Positions 38,794 to 51,546 are shown, numbered from the stretch's first letter. The stretch is DNA of 64,000 bases from Epiperipatus broadwayi (GCA_028023455.1 JAQFVV010012667.1:666501-730500), one strand, 5' to 3'. Translations and numbers: made by a program. The notes: generated by a model from the sequence alone, not told the origin.

Positions 38794-39376
38794 TACACAG
38801 AGGCAAAACTCTCTATATAGTAGCACCACTCAGTGCAAGCCAGAGTAATCAATAGATGCATGAATATTTGTGCATAAAATATCTATCTAGTGCCTAGTGA
38901 TCCAATATCTCCAAACAGATTTCTAGCTAATGCCTTTCATTAGTGAGGTAGCTTGGATCAGAAAGCACTGCACCTAAATCTTAAAATCTATTGCAACACT
39001 CCAGCAGCCACCTTTTCTCTTATTAGCTAACTATAAAAAACACACTAAAAAGTATGGATCCTGAACTGTTTTCAGATCTACACAACTATTCAAGCTGATG
39101 AGCTTGAAGTGAAAACATTATTGTGCTTTTATTTTAGACTCAAAGCTTTATAGTTAGCTAATAAAGTAAAATGTGGTTGCTGATGGGTTGCATTAGATTC
39201 TAACATCTAGGTGCTAAGGCTTTTTATTGCTGATAGTCACAAGCTAGAAAATTGTCTGAGAGTATTGAATGAATAAACCCTAGATAATAATTTTATGCAC
39301 AGACTTTCATGCATCTACTGATTAGTCTGGCTTGTAATGAGTAGTACTATGACATGAAGAGTTTTGCCTCTGTGTA
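38794..39376. mobile_element. 583-bp foldback element
   Basis: The ends are inverse: tacacagaggcaaaactct at 38794 and gagttttgcctctgtgta up to 39376. Complementarity continues inward: gtgcaagccagagtaatcaa with its inverse near 39320-39340; atgcatgaa…tgtgcataaaat; and inner tattagctaactataaa near 39027 with tttatagttagctaata near 39150. The only loop is about 110 bp. Relatives at 3669-3955, 54500-54670 and 63195-63525. Confidence 0.8.
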
Positions 39377-40105
39377 GAATTTTATTATATGTTTTATGTA
39401 AATTCTTTAGTTATTATTATTTTCCAATCATCCTAATTCTATTTGTAAACTTTTTTGACTAACTTTATTTTATTTTAGCATTTAATTATTATATTTAGAT
39501 CATTTCTTCACGTTGCCTTCTCTGGTTTTAATTTTATTGTCAGTTTATAATATAATTTTTCTATTAAAAGTGTCATATATATCATATCTGAGATTATTAT
39601 ACTGTTTAAACATATTCCTGTAACTCTACTCTTGCAAAAGTTACATAGCTTACTATAGATCTACATCAATAGATGAATTTCACTTGTGAGATTATCATGT
39701 GATACTAAAGATATTTTTGAATTGTTTAAGCTTGTTACCATTTTATATTTTAAAAAGCTTAATTATAATCATGATTGGTTCAAGTATAATTGTTTTTTTT
39801 TACATATTTATTATATTATCACTTTCCAGAATAGTAAATATGATTTGAATATCAAAACAGCAGATAAAATGTCATAATTCAAATGAGACACAAGCACAAT
39901 TTTACAAGCCACTCCATTATTATTAGTTAATCTCAGTTTAAAATTTATATTTATTTTAGTTAATATTAAATTTAGAAGTTTATTTTTAACAATATTATGA
40001 AAATTTAATTATCAACATAGAAATTTGATGACAAATAATGTATTATATTTTATGCTGTATTACTGCTTTTATTTAAATTACAGTTAGGTAGATAAAAACT
40101 GAGGA

Positions 40106-40202
40106 TTTTTTTTTTCATATGTCAAATGCATTGACTGGTAAGCGAACCAGGGCCAGCTATTTGGAAGGCAACTATGCTAACCACTAGGCCACCAACACTT
40201 GA
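40106..40202 (-). mobile_element. tRNA-derived SINE
   Basis: On the minus strand: gtgttggtggcctagtggtt (A box, tggcctagtgg), then gccttccaaatagctggc and the B box ggttcgcttacc (40137-40148), ending catatgaaaaaaaa (poly-A tail). The A- and B-box spacing is that of a tRNA promoter, but no complete cloverleaf follows. The same family on the + strand lies at 53262-53339. Confidence 0.75.
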
Positions 40203-40576
40203 CAACAGATCTTTATTTGCCTTTTTTATAATAAAAATATTTAAAGATTAAATCTGAGGCTCAATAGTTAAAAAATATGTTACCTTTCATACCCATGAAA
40301 AAGATTGCATCATATTACAATGTTACTTTTTATTACTATTATAGGAAATATATTAACACTTATTTGAACTACTCAGTTTCTTGGGACATTTATTCTTTAA
40401 TTAGTAATAGCTACATAATGCTAATTAATAACTATTGTATTATGAAGTTCAATGTTATATTGATGACTTCTGGAGCATAAGATGTTATTCCAGCTGTGTT
40501 ATTTCTTGTGGTTAAAGTCCTTATAAACTTCTAAGTAATTCATTATTTTTTTAGTTAATGATTAGTGGAATTAACT

Positions 40577-40647
40577 ATGGAAACTGCTTTACAAGCAGTT
40601 GTCAGGTTCGCTTCCTGGCTGATGCTATGACACATTAGAAAAAAATA
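40577..40647 (+). mobile_element. tRNA-related SINE, 5'-truncated
   Basis: ctgctttacaagcagttgtc, B-box-like ggttcgcttcc, and the tail tggctgatgctatgacacat with A-rich end, as in the copy at 36266-36364. Confidence 0.6.
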
Positions 40648-43318
40648 AAAATGTTAAGCCTACATGTAATCTGAAAAATTTCCAAAGTTCTGCCTTTCTG
40701 AATTTAAACCACAGTTTGCTCTCATCACAAATGTATATACATGATTTAAAACATTTAAATATTTTAAAAATAAAACGGTAAATCATTTTAACTACTTTTA
40801 TTATTTTATTAGTATATTTATTTTAAAAGTTTGAATTTTAATGTCGTATAACCATAAGAGTTAACATCAACTATATAAAATAATCTCTTTTTTTTTTTTA
40901 AATGCAAGTATTAATAAATATCTTCTGATTGGGTAAAATTATTGATCAAAAAATTTACTTTCAAGTGCAGTCCAATAAAAGGTATCGATATTGCTGTGTC
41001 TTATTGAAAATAATTATTTCCATTTCTTTTATAATCTCATCAAAGAAAATCTAGCAATTTTATTCATAGTTTCTTTCAATTTTTCTCCTTATATTGATTA
41101 TTGTTTTATTGTAGTTTATTTTCATCCTCATTTTTATTCTAAAACTAACAAAACATTCATGATATTAAATATTCATACTTGCGAAGGTCAGAATATAATA
41201 ATAAATAATTTAAAAATGCGTTTAAATCTGTTTTCTGTATGTATATCATTTAAAATTTCGGCTGGTGTAACATTTGAATTTATATGATATATTTTCTTAA
41301 TAAATTTGAAATAAAAATATTAAAATGGAGAAAGAACGTTAAACAAATTTGTATGATTATTTACTATGTGCAAAAATTAAATACTCAAATTAACTACTTC
41401 TCTAATATACTCATTCTATATTTATACAGAGAGATAAATCGAGGTCTAGTAGTAGCATGATACCACACTATCAATATTAATATATGTATTATAATACAGT
41501 TATATTCTTTTGTTTTCTATTGTTGCTTTACTGACATTTATCTGTGTAACTCAGATTAGGCTGGGGTCATTACCTTTTACTTATTAATAGCTAAATATCC
41601 ATTTACTGACCAAAATTTGATAGATAAGTTGGTTAGCTACTTTAATAAATCATATGTCTGTTTTATGATCTAAAAATAATTTGAAGATTCAATTAACTCT
41701 GATTTGAGACCAGATTTTGAGACTATCTCATAAATGTACTAGCCATTAAGTTATAAGACACTATAAATCTGTATTTAGAGTTGAATTGACTGAACATTTG
41801 TGATTGTAGCATTTTTATCTCTTAGTTGAATTATTAAATGTTTTTAGAAAAATTAAAAATTTATTTTTATGTTTCAGAATACATTCACCTATTAATAATG
41901 TCATTAAATTAGTATAGAATTCAACATTTTGAGTTATTTTACTCTACTCTCTTCTACAAATATTACTAGCCTGATCAATGACAGCATTAGAATTAAACAA
42001 AATCTTTAACATTATGTGTTATGAATTTAATATAATTATTTAATTAATAAAACTATTATGTTAAAGTATTTGGGAGAATAGTCTTGTTAGTTAGAGCAAT
42101 ATCTTAATTTTAATCCATGCAAATTTACATTGTGTCCAATTTAGTTTCAGAATTAGCAGTCACTGCTCACTCCAGTCACTTCTGAGAATAAAAGGAGATT
42201 AGAAACTATTGAATTATAGATAAGGGTCATTACTAACAGATGAATATATTTTGAAAAGGATAAATAAATGCTGACCTTTTCTAAAAATATTTAACAATTT
42301 AATTAGATGGTAAAATATTGTCCAGGTTAAAATTACAAATGATTTATTATTCTTTGTGAAATAATTAGAAGTTACCAATTTATTATTTATATATATAAAA
42401 TTGGGACAGTGTTTAAGTATAACATACTCAGAAACACAATTTCTGGGTAAAGACATCTTGATGGTCTTTATTTATTTTATAATACAGTAAGGAATTTGTC
42501 TGGACTTTTAAAAAAAATGTGTTAATATTTTTATTTTTACTCTTTTATTTAACTTATTAATATAGTAAGGTCAAACCTAATATGGTGGATTGGACTTTTA
42601 AATATATAAATATGGCTTATAGGAATACTTGCATTTTAATACTGACATATACATAAAAACAAATTTAATAGCAAACTCTACAAGTAAAGAAAAAAATCTG
42701 TCTTGTGATAATAATATATCATATTCATTAATAAAAATTTATAACTAAGTATCCATTATCTTAAATTATAAAAAATGCTAAGAATGTTTTTATTAATATA
42801 TGAATCAATCTATAAACCAAAAATATTTATATTCTGTTCATATAATCTTATAAGAAGCAATACATTGAAATTTAACAGCAATCAGAAAGTATGGCAATAA
42901 TTATTTTTAGCATACAGTGTATCACTTTCCTTAACATAATATATCGATCCTTAGTTTTATTATATATATATATATATATTTAAAATAATTTTTTTTAATT
43001 TTGACTTATGTAATTAAATAGAATGTTATCATTTATTCTAGCATTATTATTACATAAATTATACATGACTATACTACTCAGTTATATTTTTTTCATTACA
43101 TAATGTAATTTAATGTTATTGTATGTAGTGTGTAATCTAGATTTATAATTTTTGAAAATATTGTGTTTTAACAATACAGATTCGTTTCTTCATAATGGAA
43201 CCATTCTTTAAATCTTATAAACATTTGTATTTCTATTTTATTTGTATTTTATCACAACCAAATAACTTTTTTTTTAATATTTGAAATGTAGATAATTTTT
43301 ATATATAATATTTTGCAG
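40648..43318. other. intronic DNA, nothing recognised
   Basis: A+T-rich, ending in the acceptor of the 37-bp PTP exon. ORFs at 40991-41287 and 42456-42214 show no known motif. A short (TA)n lies at 42961-42979. Confidence 0.45.
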
Positions 43319-43355
43319 GGTTATAAAAAATCCGATGCATATATTGCAACCCAAG
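43319..43355 (+). CDS. receptor-type protein tyrosine phosphatase, 37-bp catalytic exon
   Basis: Micro-exon with acceptor ttttgcag and donor gtaagt. It reads GYKKSDAYIATQ plus the first base of a Gly codon. This continues YIN from the 77-bp exon as YIN-GYKKSDAYIATQ-G, so the join recreates PTP motifs M3 and M4 ([FY]IATQGP). A 37-bp exon at exactly this place is, as I recall, a feature of classical receptor PTP genes. It is too short for ORF calling and was found by searching for the missing motif. The upstream intron is 40,269 bp. Confidence 0.94.
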
Positions 43356-43986
43356 GTAAGTCTGTCTGAAAGATAATGCATGAATATATAAAAATATTGT
43401 TTTATTGTGCATGGATTTTTAAATATTTATAATTTTTATATTCTATATAATAAATAAAATGATTGTTAAAAAATAATATAAAAGGCATTTCTCCAGAATA
43501 ATATGTTAGTTATTTAGTTTCAAGTTTCTTAATGATACTTTTCAATTTATGATGATGAAGTTCATTATTTTTCTTTCAAATCATTTTTTTCACTGCTAAC
43601 TTTTCTAAACATTTTAATAGATTAAGATTGTTAGAACCAGTCATTTATGCAAAACAAAATACAGTTTAGGTCCAATATGATTTAGTATCCATTTATTCAT
43701 TTTTATTATTTTTTTCACTGTTCATCTTTAATCATCCCTTAAAGGAAGACAAATTGAAACATTAAACTGTTCTAGTAGTTTCAGCAATAAGCCTTTTTTT
43801 GCTCTCAAAGCAAATATATTAAATATTTATGCTTTAATAGAAATAAAGTTTTTGTTAAATATAAAAAAAAATGTAAATGATTAAATAATATTGTGATTGA
43901 TAATATTTACTTATAACTAAAACTATTAATAGATAACCTAAATCTATATTAAGTGTTTTTTAACACCTTATTTATTTTCATATTTT

Positions 43987-44994
43987 GAAAAAATCCATTG
44001 AACATTACTTTAGTCTTTTTAACATGTATCTTTAGTCATACTTTCATCTGACAACCCCTGCAGCTCTCAAGCATTATTTGCAAAAACAACATCGTCTGTA
44101 AAATCTAAATGACTTAAATAATCTCCATTTACTTTCACTCCTCTAGATTCACATTTTAATTCACAAAATACTTCTTGCGGCACTGCAGTAAAATGTTTTG
44201 GAGATCTGGAATCACACTGTCTTACACCCTTCTCAATGCTAACTTTCCTGGTATCATTATGTAATTTAATTGTTGCTGCTGCATTTTTATAAATGTTCTT
44301 TAAAATATGACAATATCCTGGATCTATACATTGATGATCCAATGCTTTAATCACTGAAGAAATGTTTATAGAATCAAATGCATTTTCATAATCTACAAAT
44401 CCAAAACATAATGGTAATTCATATTCATTTGTCCTTTCTATAACTTCTCTCAGTACCAGGATATGATCTACTGTACTAAAACCACTTTTAAATCCAGCTT
44501 GTTCTCTTGGTTGGTGGAAATCTAATGTTCTCTGTAGATGAGTTGTAATTATCTTGGTAAAAATTTTGTATAAAACTGATAAAAGGCTGATAGGTCTGTA
44601 ATTTTTAACATCTTCTTTATCACCTTTTTAAAATATTAATATTAATACTGCATTTTTCCAATTATCTGGTACATCTTTATCATTTATACATTTGATATAT
44701 AACTTTGCTAAAAAAAAATTAAATTTCTTTACCTGATTCTTTTAATATATCAATTATAATTCCATCATTACCTGGTGCCTTTTCTTTCTTCATAAATTTA
44801 ATTGCATGTCTCACTCCTTCATTTAAAATTCTGGGCAATTTGGAAGATATAATAGATATAGGATATACTTGTTCTTTATAACTATATAATTCTTGATAGA
44901 CAACTTCTACCCATTTTATGATGTCATCTCTCTTTTTAGTAATAGTTCTATCTTTCTTCCTTACTGCAGATATAAATTTTCTACCAAATACCAA
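43987..44994 (-). pseudogene. LINE reverse transcriptase, fingers/palm (decayed)
   Basis: Minus strand from 44994: ILNEGVRHAIKFMKKEKAPG followed by NDGIIIDILKESG ('KxxKAPGxDGIxxELLKxxG'). Then, near 44350, IDPGYCHILKNIYKNAAATI, EKGVRQCDSRSPKHFTA (the 'xRQGDxxSPxLF' box with G to C) and LSHLDFTDDVVFANNA (the catalytic 'FADD' box with A to T). It ends near KKTKVMFNG at about 44010. Frameshifts separate the segments. It is the inverted part of the twin-primed insertion; the remaining C-terminal part is on the other strand at 46691-47306. Confidence 0.8.
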
Positions 44995-45377
44995 AATGTT
45001 ATTTTATACTCTTGAGACTTTTATTCTCTTCTACAGATTTCCTTGTTAATTTACAGTTATACTTTCTTATATCATTTTCAACTCTTTTCTGCACCATTTT
45101 ACAGAATTCAAGGGATTCAATTTTTTTAATGCATCATTTTTGTATATCTCCATATTCCTTTTTTTCTTCACAAATTTTCTAGTCTCAGTAAAAATTTTAA
45201 AGGTTGATTACTGCTTTTTTTTACCAGCTATCTTTGTTGCAGTCGTTAAAAGTGTAGCAGTTATTTTTTATTAATTTCATTTCAATCTGAATCATGTTCA
45301 AAATCTACTAATTCTTAAAACCAATTTGTAAATTCTAATTTAAATTCATTAGTATTTCTGAAGATTAGGAATATCAA

Positions 45378-46135
45378 CTATAATACTGTTTTTCTTAATA
45401 ATTTTTGTCTCTCTAATGTTGCAGTAACACATATATTACATCTTACTAATCGATGATTACTTCCTGTGTTAAATTTATTAAGAACATTACAATCTTGAAA
45501 TATGTATTTTCTGTTAGGTAAAATATAATCCAATTCTGCTGTACCTTCATTTGGATGCTTCCATGTCCATTTCTTTTTAACATTTTTCCTCAAAAATTAA
45601 AGGATAATATAAAGTTTTTATTTTTCTGCAAACTCCACAAATCTACGACTTTTCTCATTTCTATTACCATAACCAAAATTACCTACAGCACTTTCATTTT
45701 TAATTTGTTTACAAATTCTAGCATTAAAGTCTCTCATAACCATTTTAAAATGTTGTTTACTCTGATCAAAATCCTTTTTGTATATAGATATAAAAATCTT
45801 CTACGTCATCATTATGAGAACTTGTTGGGGTATAAACCTGAATTATTTGCATTTGGTATCTGCTATTAAGCTGCATAACTAATCTTGCCATTCTGTCCAA
45901 TGCATAATAAATCTCTAAAATGTTTTTCTTCCACTTTTTACTTATAATGATTCCTACTCCACTTCCATTTCCAATAGTTGTGCCTTTATAGCAGAGTACA
46001 TATCCATGTTTTAAATCAATTGTCTCTTTACCTTTTCTTCTAACTTCACAAAATCCAATAATGTCCCATTTAATATAAGACAGTTCTTCTAATTCTTGCA
46101 ATCTTTCTTCACTTGAAAGTGATCTGCAGTTGTAA
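45378..46135 (-). pseudogene. LINE apurinic-type endonuclease domain (decayed)
   Basis: The minus strand reads IKWDIIGFCEVRRKGKETID (catalytic Glu box 'xxExR'), GSGVGIIISKKWK, LVMQLNSRYQMQIIQVYTPT, then after a frameshift MRDFNARI (the GDFNA box with G changed), KKKWTWKHPNEGTAELDYIL (WTW…ELDYI), and GSNHRLVRCNI (the SDH box with D to N). The order and spacing are those of the exonuclease-endonuclease-phosphatase fold that nicks target DNA for LINE insertion. Stops and frameshifts break it near 45760 and 45590, and changed catalytic positions suggest inactivity. The + strand ORF at 45555-45869 is its shadow. Confidence 0.8.
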
Positions 46136-46604
46136 GTATCTAAAGAAAAATCATCAAATAGTAGCCTGAGTCCATAGTCAGGGGATTCTTAGCACCCTCC
46201 ACCTTTGACCACCAACTGCTGTCTTGGTTGGTGACTTTACAGCCTCCTAGGAATAAGGGCCATGATTTATTTTTGTCTGCCATGATTGTATATATCTATT
46301 GGAAAAATATTTATCATTTGCATATACATTCATTCTGCCTTATGAGGTAACTGAGAAGAAAGATCATGGTATTTCTTGATCTTAAACTCACAGGTAAAAA
46401 GGCCAATAAACTCACCACTCTGCCTAATGCATGTTGGTGAGCACCCCATCCATGTTCATATACTATATTATTAATTACATAGTAATAACAGCTTCAATGT
46501 TAGGAATGTATGGAGTATACATTAGGAATTTTCCCTGCTCGATTCCTTTAATGCCTCCAAGAGCAATCAAAGGGTCTTCTTTCAGTTAATAGCAAACTCC
46601 TTTC

Positions 46605-46690
46605 TGTAATAATTGCATCATTTCTAAAGTTTTTTAATTCTTAATCAATTAATTGTATGTTGAGCCTATTCATTTGTAATACTTAAAATT
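46605..46690 (+). repeat. 86-bp direct repeat, copy 1
   Basis: About 80% identical by eye to 47932-48020 (shared words ctgtaataattgcatcattt, taatcaattaattgtRtgt, ttcatttgtaatactt). It sits inside the LINE insertion exactly at the junction between the inverted 5' half and the 3' half. Confidence 0.65.
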
Positions 46691-47306
46691 GATTATGATG
46701 AGTTAGAAGAAGTTAACCGCTACAAATATCTTGGTCAGATTATTAATACAGATGGAAACATAATGGATAAAATTAATCATAGAATTAAACTCGTTTGGAG
46801 TGCTTTTGGTATAAATAACTTTATACTAAAAAAAATATGCCTATGTGTTTGAAAAGGAAAGTTTTTAATTAATGTAATTTACCAGTTCTTACTTATGGAT
46901 CTGAGACTTGGACACTTAACAGAAGAGCAATATAGAGAATTCAGACCACTCAAAGAATTATGAAGGGATGTATGTTAGGAGTAACAAGAAGAGATCAAAA
47001 ACACAATATATGGGTAAGATAACAAATAGGTGTTATTGACTTCATTGAAAAAATTAAAAGACTGAAGTGGAGTTGGGCTGGACATTTTTCTAGAAGAGAT
47101 GATAATAAATGGACAATTGAAATCATAAGATGGATTCCAAGAGATTATAAAAGACTCAGAAAGAGATCACATGTGAGATGTATGGATGAAATAAAAAAGT
47201 ATGCAGGAGTGATGTGAAGAAGAGAAACTAATCAAAGAAGATGGTTTGAACTTAGTGAGACCTTCATTTTGCAGCAGATTGATAATGGTCGATGATGATG
47301 ATGATG
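46691..47306 (+). pseudogene. LINE 3' half: RT C-terminal region and 3' end
   Basis: + strand: DYDELEEVNRYKYLGQIINT ('YxYLGxxxxxDG'), INHRIKLVWSAFG, then after a frame break LTYGSETWTLNRR ('LxYGSETWxL'), RIQTTQRIMKGCMLGVTRRD, IGVIDFIEKIKRLKWSWAGH then FSRRDDNKWT, and HVRCMDEIKKYAG. These are the characteristic blocks after the polymerase domain in this LINE group. The element ends in gatgatgatgatg directly before the target duplication. A few stops and one frameshift. Confidence 0.85.
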
Positions 47307-47931
47307 AACACCTTATTTATTAAGTGATATCTGTCTTCCTCATTATAAATTTAAATAATGATATAGTCTTCATATTTAAAGAGAAAATTATTTAAATATT
47401 GGGTTGAAATGATTTATAAACCAGGTCTTTTTAATAAAGGCAAATAAATTATGTCGTTTTTTCTATTGAATTATAAAATAAAAATAATTGAATAAATTAA
47501 TGTTGTCAATATATTACATATTTAGATTTCTGTACATAATCTAATATTTGTGGTATTTATGGTATCAATATTGGAAAAAAATAAACTATATATATATTTT
47601 TTCATTGGAGAATTATGCTAAAACTAAAAGGATGTAGAAGTTTTAAAAAAAAGATATGGTAGAATTTAATCAAGTAATGTCAATTACATATTTCAATATT
47701 ATAAATGTTCTTAAGAGATTCAACATAAAAATTGATCATCAATTAGAGAGATGTAAGATATGTAATGCAAAATTACAGCTTCAAATCTAAACTAGAACTT
47801 ACAAATCTTTTAAAAAATATTAACAGGTTTTGAATATATTTCAGACTTAAATGAGCTCAATAAACAGGTAACCAGTAATAATATAAAATGCTGCAATTCT
47901 CCAGTAAATTGTGATTTTTTTAAAAATTAGC

Positions 47932-48020
47932 TGTAATAATTGCATCATTTCAGGAGTTTTTTTTTTATTATTAATCAATTAATTGTGTGTCACACCTCTT
48001 CATTTGTAATACTTGAAATT
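47932..48020 (+). repeat. 86-bp direct repeat, copy 2
   Basis: Counterpart of 46605-46690, about 0.6 kb outside the LINE insertion. Confidence 0.65.
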
Positions 48021-48639
48021 TAAAAAGTATTGTTACAATTATAAATATTGCACTGTTTAAGTGTATTTTATCACTATAAGTTCTTTAAAGCCTGAGATTT
48101 TGGATCAGAAAGCACAGGATATGGATTTATTATGCTCTGTCATTTGGCAACTACTATTGCTATATAATGCTTAGTATAAGTGACATAAAGAAGAAAAAAA
48201 GAAAAAAAATGATCTTACTAGAATAGTAATATGTAAGCACACAAATCACATAATAAGTCATGTGATATTGTAATGGTGCATAAAGTTCTTTTAAAATTCT
48301 TCCACATACTTCATGAAATTTCTTCTCATTTATAACTTTTTTTATCATTTCACAATTATATTTTTATTTTATCATTAAATTGTATGCAATCATTGTAGAG
48401 AATTACAGATCATCAGTTTTATAAAATGAATTATTTTTAAATATCAGAATTCTTCTTTTATTGATATATTGCTTTTTTTCAAAATGAAATGCTGACTTAT
48501 TACATTTTTGAACTAATTGTAAATGCAAAAAATTTTAGTTGAATGTCAGTTTAATTTTTATTGCATTGTTTGGTGACTGACCCATTTTTGAAGAATGATA
48601 GTATTTTTATATGATTTACAAATTATAATTTAAATCCAT

Positions 48640-49525
48640 GGGAATATTTCTGAAGTCTAGGAGGGGTAACAACTATTAATATTGTACTCTTTAATTTTTT
48701 TCTTTAACTTTAATATATATGTGAATCCATTTAGAACATTACAAACTTGACTTACTTTCTGAATATCCAATCTATATATCTTATTTCTCTCTCAATATTT
48801 AAATTTACACATAGCACTTTTCTTTTTAACTATTTTTAATTTTTAGCATTACAATTTTCCACATTACTTTTAAAATTTTGCTTGATTAGATCAAATGCAG
48901 TTTGTTTTTTAATTTTCTTCATTACAAGAGAATTTGTTGGAATATGAACCTGAAATATCTACATTTGTAACTTTGATTATATTAAATAATTAACTTTCCA
49001 TTCTGTTTGATATATCATAAATATTCTTTCATCATTCTTTTGTAATAAATCTCATTGTACATCTATAGCTTCTTTTTTTTTGTAAATCAATCATTTTTTT
49101 CATTTTATTAACACCAGAAAGTCCAATTATATGCCATTTTTGTATTAATCATTTCCCTAATTCTTGCAATGTTTCTTTACTTCAATGTAATTTTCAGCTG
49201 TAGGTAGCCAAATAAAAAATCTGCATTAAATGTATCCTGTATTCATAAGCCATCAATTACTAGTGTCCCCTATTTTAGTGAACACCTGTTATCTCAGCTG
49301 ATGACAATTTTCAAAATGTTTGAGTTATAATTAAATTTTTGTCTACTGTAGTTATAAATTTACAGGAGAACGAGAATTCACTCTTCCCTTGAAAACCTCC
49401 AACCCACAAATAATTTAAGAATTATTTAATATCTAAAAATGAAAACTGTAGTTAATCATAGATGTAAATGCTGATAAACTCACTAATTAATGCATTCTGG
49501 TGACTATCCCACATATCTACCTTCA
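48640..49525 (-). pseudogene. older copy of the 44-47 kb LINE, endonuclease and 5' leader
   Basis: Aligns by eye with 45330-46465 on the same strand. Examples: 'aatttgttggaatatgaacc tgaaatatctacattt' corresponds to 'aacttgttggggtataaacc tgaattatttgcattt', and 'gataaactcact…taatgcattctggtgactatccca' to the matching leader words near 46405-46450. Coding sense is lost. It is more diverged than the twin-primed copy and lacks the RT half. Confidence 0.6.
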
Positions 49526-51546
49526 CTATGTAAATAAATCTAGGGAAACAACAACTGGAATCATTTAAATGTTTTTCTATAGGTTGTGTTTCTATTTCTT
49601 ATATAAATATTTGAAACTAGTCAAAAAAAATTTAAAACCATTAAAAAAGTACATTTGATTATTTTGTTGTAATTATTATCAACTTAATATAATTAAATCA
49701 AAAAATAATTTAATACCTCAAGCTTGATATAGTCTTGCATTTACTTCCTGCTAGTTTAAATAGATTAAACTTCTTTTAAATCATATAACTTATTTCATTT
49801 TAAATCTATATAATTTTATTCTTCTATCATAATGCCAACACTATCAAATTCAAAAATAAACTCATAATTGTGTATTGATTTATGTTTTAGAAAAACAAAT
49901 TGCCTAATAACAACTTTTGCTTTTTGTATTTTAATTCTGGTATGCAATGATCATTAAAATGTTTTATAAAGTGCATATTATGATTAACTAATATATGAAA
50001 GTCCCATAAAAACAATTTATAATATTATTTCTTTGTATTTTACAGATTCTATCTTTTGTATTATTAACTAATCTTTTAAAATAGCTGGAACATAGTTTGT
50101 AATATTAAAATATATTTTACATAATTTTTATTATGAAAATTAAATGTTACCATATTTAAAATTTTAATAATATTATAAATATAGCCAAATTTTATATCCT
50201 GCATTAGAGTTCCATTATTATGTAATGCTAGCTGCAATCATAAGCTTTTATATATTTAACATTATACTGGCATCAATTAAATGAATTATGTAACCTTTTG
50301 TATATTTGCATATAATTATTGTTTATATAATATTAACAACTATTATATATTAGTATATCAGTAAACCTAGTGTAGCATAAGAGTTAATAAATAGTTAATA
50401 GGTTTATAAATATTATTTGATTTAACCAACATTAATTTGTTCCATCACAATAATGATGATGATAATGGGTTTTTTAGCATCTTCACACTCAAGTATTTTA
50501 TTTATTTTAATCAGGTGTCAAACTTTTTCTAATGTTAGTGATTACTTGTAGTTGGTTTAGATAATAACCCTCATCAAATATGAATTCTCTTTATTTGGCC
50601 ATATCATATCAATATACCACTCAATGGTTTGCATATTCTCAGAGCTGTGAATATTTTTTTTTTGTTTTAACTAGCACATGTATGTATAAGTTATTATATA
50701 ATCATCCATATAAACCAAATAGACAATTAGATTAATAAATAACAAAAAATAATTTATTAACTCAACAAAGTGTAAGTAAGCTTGCTGCAGTTGTAGTATG
50801 TAAATTTCAAAGCAAGATTACTTCTTACATAAAATTATTAGTGATTAATGATAATAAAGAGTTCATATATATATTTGTTTTCTCTCCATTTCATTATCTC
50901 ATATATATATAAATTGTATTTTTTTTCTCCTTCCAAAACTGTTCACCTTTTCTGGCTTTCCTTTTTATTAACATCGCACATAATACATTCTTTGGAATTA
51001 TTTTCGTTCACGTTTATAATTCTAATTATAGATAAAATAAAATATACTCTTGCTGAATATTTGAACATAATTATTTTTTTGTCTTTATAAATTTAGTTTT
51101 TTTTCCCCTTGATAGTAGAAAATACTTTAGTTTTCTAACATCTTACCTTTCAGCAGAATTTCACAAATTAAAACGAATTTTAGATAAATATATTCTTTAT
51201 ATTAATGTACCAAGCTTCCAATAACTATAGTTATGTCAATTTAGTTCTTTTCCTTGTTTTTTCAGATTATAACAGTTGGAATTATAACTCTTTATAATTC
51301 AACCGATATGTATTCAATCGATATGTTATTTGCTTTTATTTAGTCACGCATAATAAAAGATTTACATCTATTATAAAACATATGTATAGCTTAATTTTAT
51401 AAATTTGTAATTATAATTGGCAGGAAGACAAACTATTTACTTTTATTTTTATATTGAACTATTTCCATAATCAAATATGAGTATATAAATAAATAAATAA
51501 TACTTCTGTATATAATATAAAAATACTTATAATACAACATAAATAT
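49526..51546. other. intronic DNA; CpG-containing patch near 50.96-51.36 kb
   Basis: A+T-rich with no coding homology. The stretch 50960-51360 keeps several CpGs (tttcgttcacgtt, caaccgatatg, caatcgatatg, gtcacgcat), unlike its neighbours. Cause unknown. Confidence 0.4.

Larger units (their letters stand above)
43987..47306. mobile_element. LINE retrotransposon copy with inverted 5' half (twin-priming product)
   Basis: Bounded by a perfect 15-bp target duplication aacaccttatttatt (43972-43986 and 47307-47321). The left part (43987 to at least about 46465) is the element's 5' half on the minus strand: 5' leader, endonuclease, RT up to just past the FADD box. The right part (46691-47306) is the 3' half on the + strand: the RT thumb/connection and a (GAT)n 3' end. 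The internal breakpoint falls between KKTKVMFNG on the minus part and DYDELEEVNRYKYLG on the + part, which are near neighbours in related intact elements. Family: RTE-like 'craniofacial development protein 2-like' endonuclease-RT group, judged by motif style. Confidence 0.88.

Noticed and set aside
40129-40202. tRNA gene on the minus strand
   Set aside because: A and B boxes are present but no acceptor-stem pairing or full cloverleaf is seen, and a poly(A)-like tail follows; it is a SINE.
45555-45869. 104-codon + strand ORF
   Set aside because: Antisense of the LINE endonuclease reading frame, which has recognisable motifs on the minus strand.
48160-48348. 62-codon minus ORF (IIKKVINEKKFHEVCG…)
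   Set aside because: No recognisable family, no splice context; hydrophobic end derives from T-rich sequence.
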